NCBI GenBank assembly: GCA_030530315.1
Contig: JAUMVG010000016.1
Location: 1-52,987 of the forward strand
Length of the DNA: 52,987 nt
Direction: 5' to 3'
DNA from: Clostridia bacterium
Lineage (GTDB): Bacteria; Bacillota; Clostridia; Christensenellales; Aristaeellaceae
Shown here: positions 52,716 through 52,987 of the stretch, one piece after another
Position numbering within the stretch: the stretch's first letter is position 1
How the letters are laid out: every line of letters starts with the position of its first letter
Made by a program: the position numbers and the translations under genes
Notes under the pieces: model-generated
What the model was told of the DNA's origin: nothing
Seen by the model: the letters and a program-made list of their open reading frames with translations, nothing else
The model's database searches: none

Positions 52716-52919
52716 TTAGCCCTCAGTTGTGTACTTATGGCCGCCCGCGTCGTAATACGTCACCTTCTGAGCGATGATGTCAGGCAGCTCGTTTTCCTTG
52801 GCTTTGACGATGATCGTGTACTCATGACCGTTTTCGTCGTAATACGTGACCTTCTGCTCAATGATCATCGGCTCCTCGCCGCCAGTGACTTTCTCCAGTT
52901 CATTCATCGCGATGGGCAT
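52716..52919 (-). CDS. GG-leader peptide with an internal duplication
   Basis: A 67-residue peptide. Residues 1-14 (MPIAMNELEKVTGG) look like a double-glycine leader that a peptidase-containing ABC transporter would cut. The 53-residue remainder has no Cys and is charged. It contains two copies of the unit QKVTYYD..GH.YT (about residues 22-35 and 50-63), which at DNA level share a run of about 20 bases with a single mismatch, so the duplication is recent. Start at 52919 (weak GAGG site) or at Met 5. No transporter or modifying enzyme is in view, but the window ends 68 bp upstream. It could be a bacteriocin-like or signalling peptide. Confidence 0.6.
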   Translation of the reverse strand: MPIAMNELEKVTGGEEPMIIEQKVTYYDENGHEYTIIVKAKENELPDIIAQKVTYYDAGGHKYTTEG

Positions 52920-52987
52920 GATGTTCTTCTGCCTCTATAATAAAAGTTGGGGTGAGCGAGAAAAAGGAAGACAAAGCAGCCACGAAC

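Overview
The window looks like a chromosomal piece of an uncultured, GC-rich member of the Bacillota, probably class Clostridia. The evidence is AGGAGG-type ribosome binding sites, consensus sigma-A promoters, a YerB/DUF3048 protein, a short GG-leader peptide, a type I-C CRISPR-Cas locus and an IS630-type element. The lineage is an inference; no rRNA gene is present to settle it.

0-4 kb: a secreted protein of unknown function, a membrane-anchored XRE regulator, and an intact IS630-family element. The element sits directly after the first metal-binding motif of a membrane metallophosphoesterase, and the rest of that enzyme is missing.

4-33 kb: one very long leftward operon for a surface glycan. 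It starts at a perfect-consensus promoter (32867-32895) with a leader of about 480 nt and ends at a hairpin terminator (3896-3925). In transcription order it encodes RfbF-RfbG-RfbH (CDP-3,6-dideoxy-4-keto-hexose), a GT-C-like membrane protein, a YerE-like thiamine-diphosphate enzyme (branched-chain sugar), a transferase with bacterial sialyltransferase motifs, a flippase, a 1511-residue membrane fusion protein, and a full CMP-legionaminic-acid-type pathway (LegB, LegC, PtmE-like, NeuD-like, NeuB-like, NeuC-like and finally a NeuA-like enzyme). Two tandem SDR enzymes, a C-methyltransferase, a GT2 enzyme, two Gfo/Idh/MocA proteins and an O-acyltransferase lie among and after these. Together they suggest a glycan carrying both a nonulosonic acid and a branched or methylated dideoxyhexose, assembled on a lipid carrier.

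33-38.4 kb: a divergent rightward operon with its own good promoter encodes an ABC polysaccharide exporter (Wzm/Wzt type) and two paralogous GlfT2-like galactofuranosyltransferases. 38.6-43.3 kb: a YerB-like lipoprotein, then a leftward operon for UDP-galacturonate (UDP-glucose dehydrogenase, UDP-glucuronate 4-epimerase) with a GT2 enzyme.

43.3-52.1 kb: a tRNA 3'-half relic with a terminator, a CRISPR array of 20 identical repeats and 19 spacers (spacers 1 and 3 identical), an AT-rich leader, and a leftward type I-C operon cas3-cas5-cas8c-cas7-cas1-cas2. cas4 is missing, and the cas7/cas1 junction has the form of a deletion that removed the end of cas7, all of cas4 and the start of cas1. 52.1-53.0 kb: a 3' fragment of an ArdC-like antirestriction gene, then a two-gene leftward operon of a GG-leader peptide with an internal duplication and a small membrane protein.

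All functions are read from sequence motifs and family knowledge; no database search was possible.
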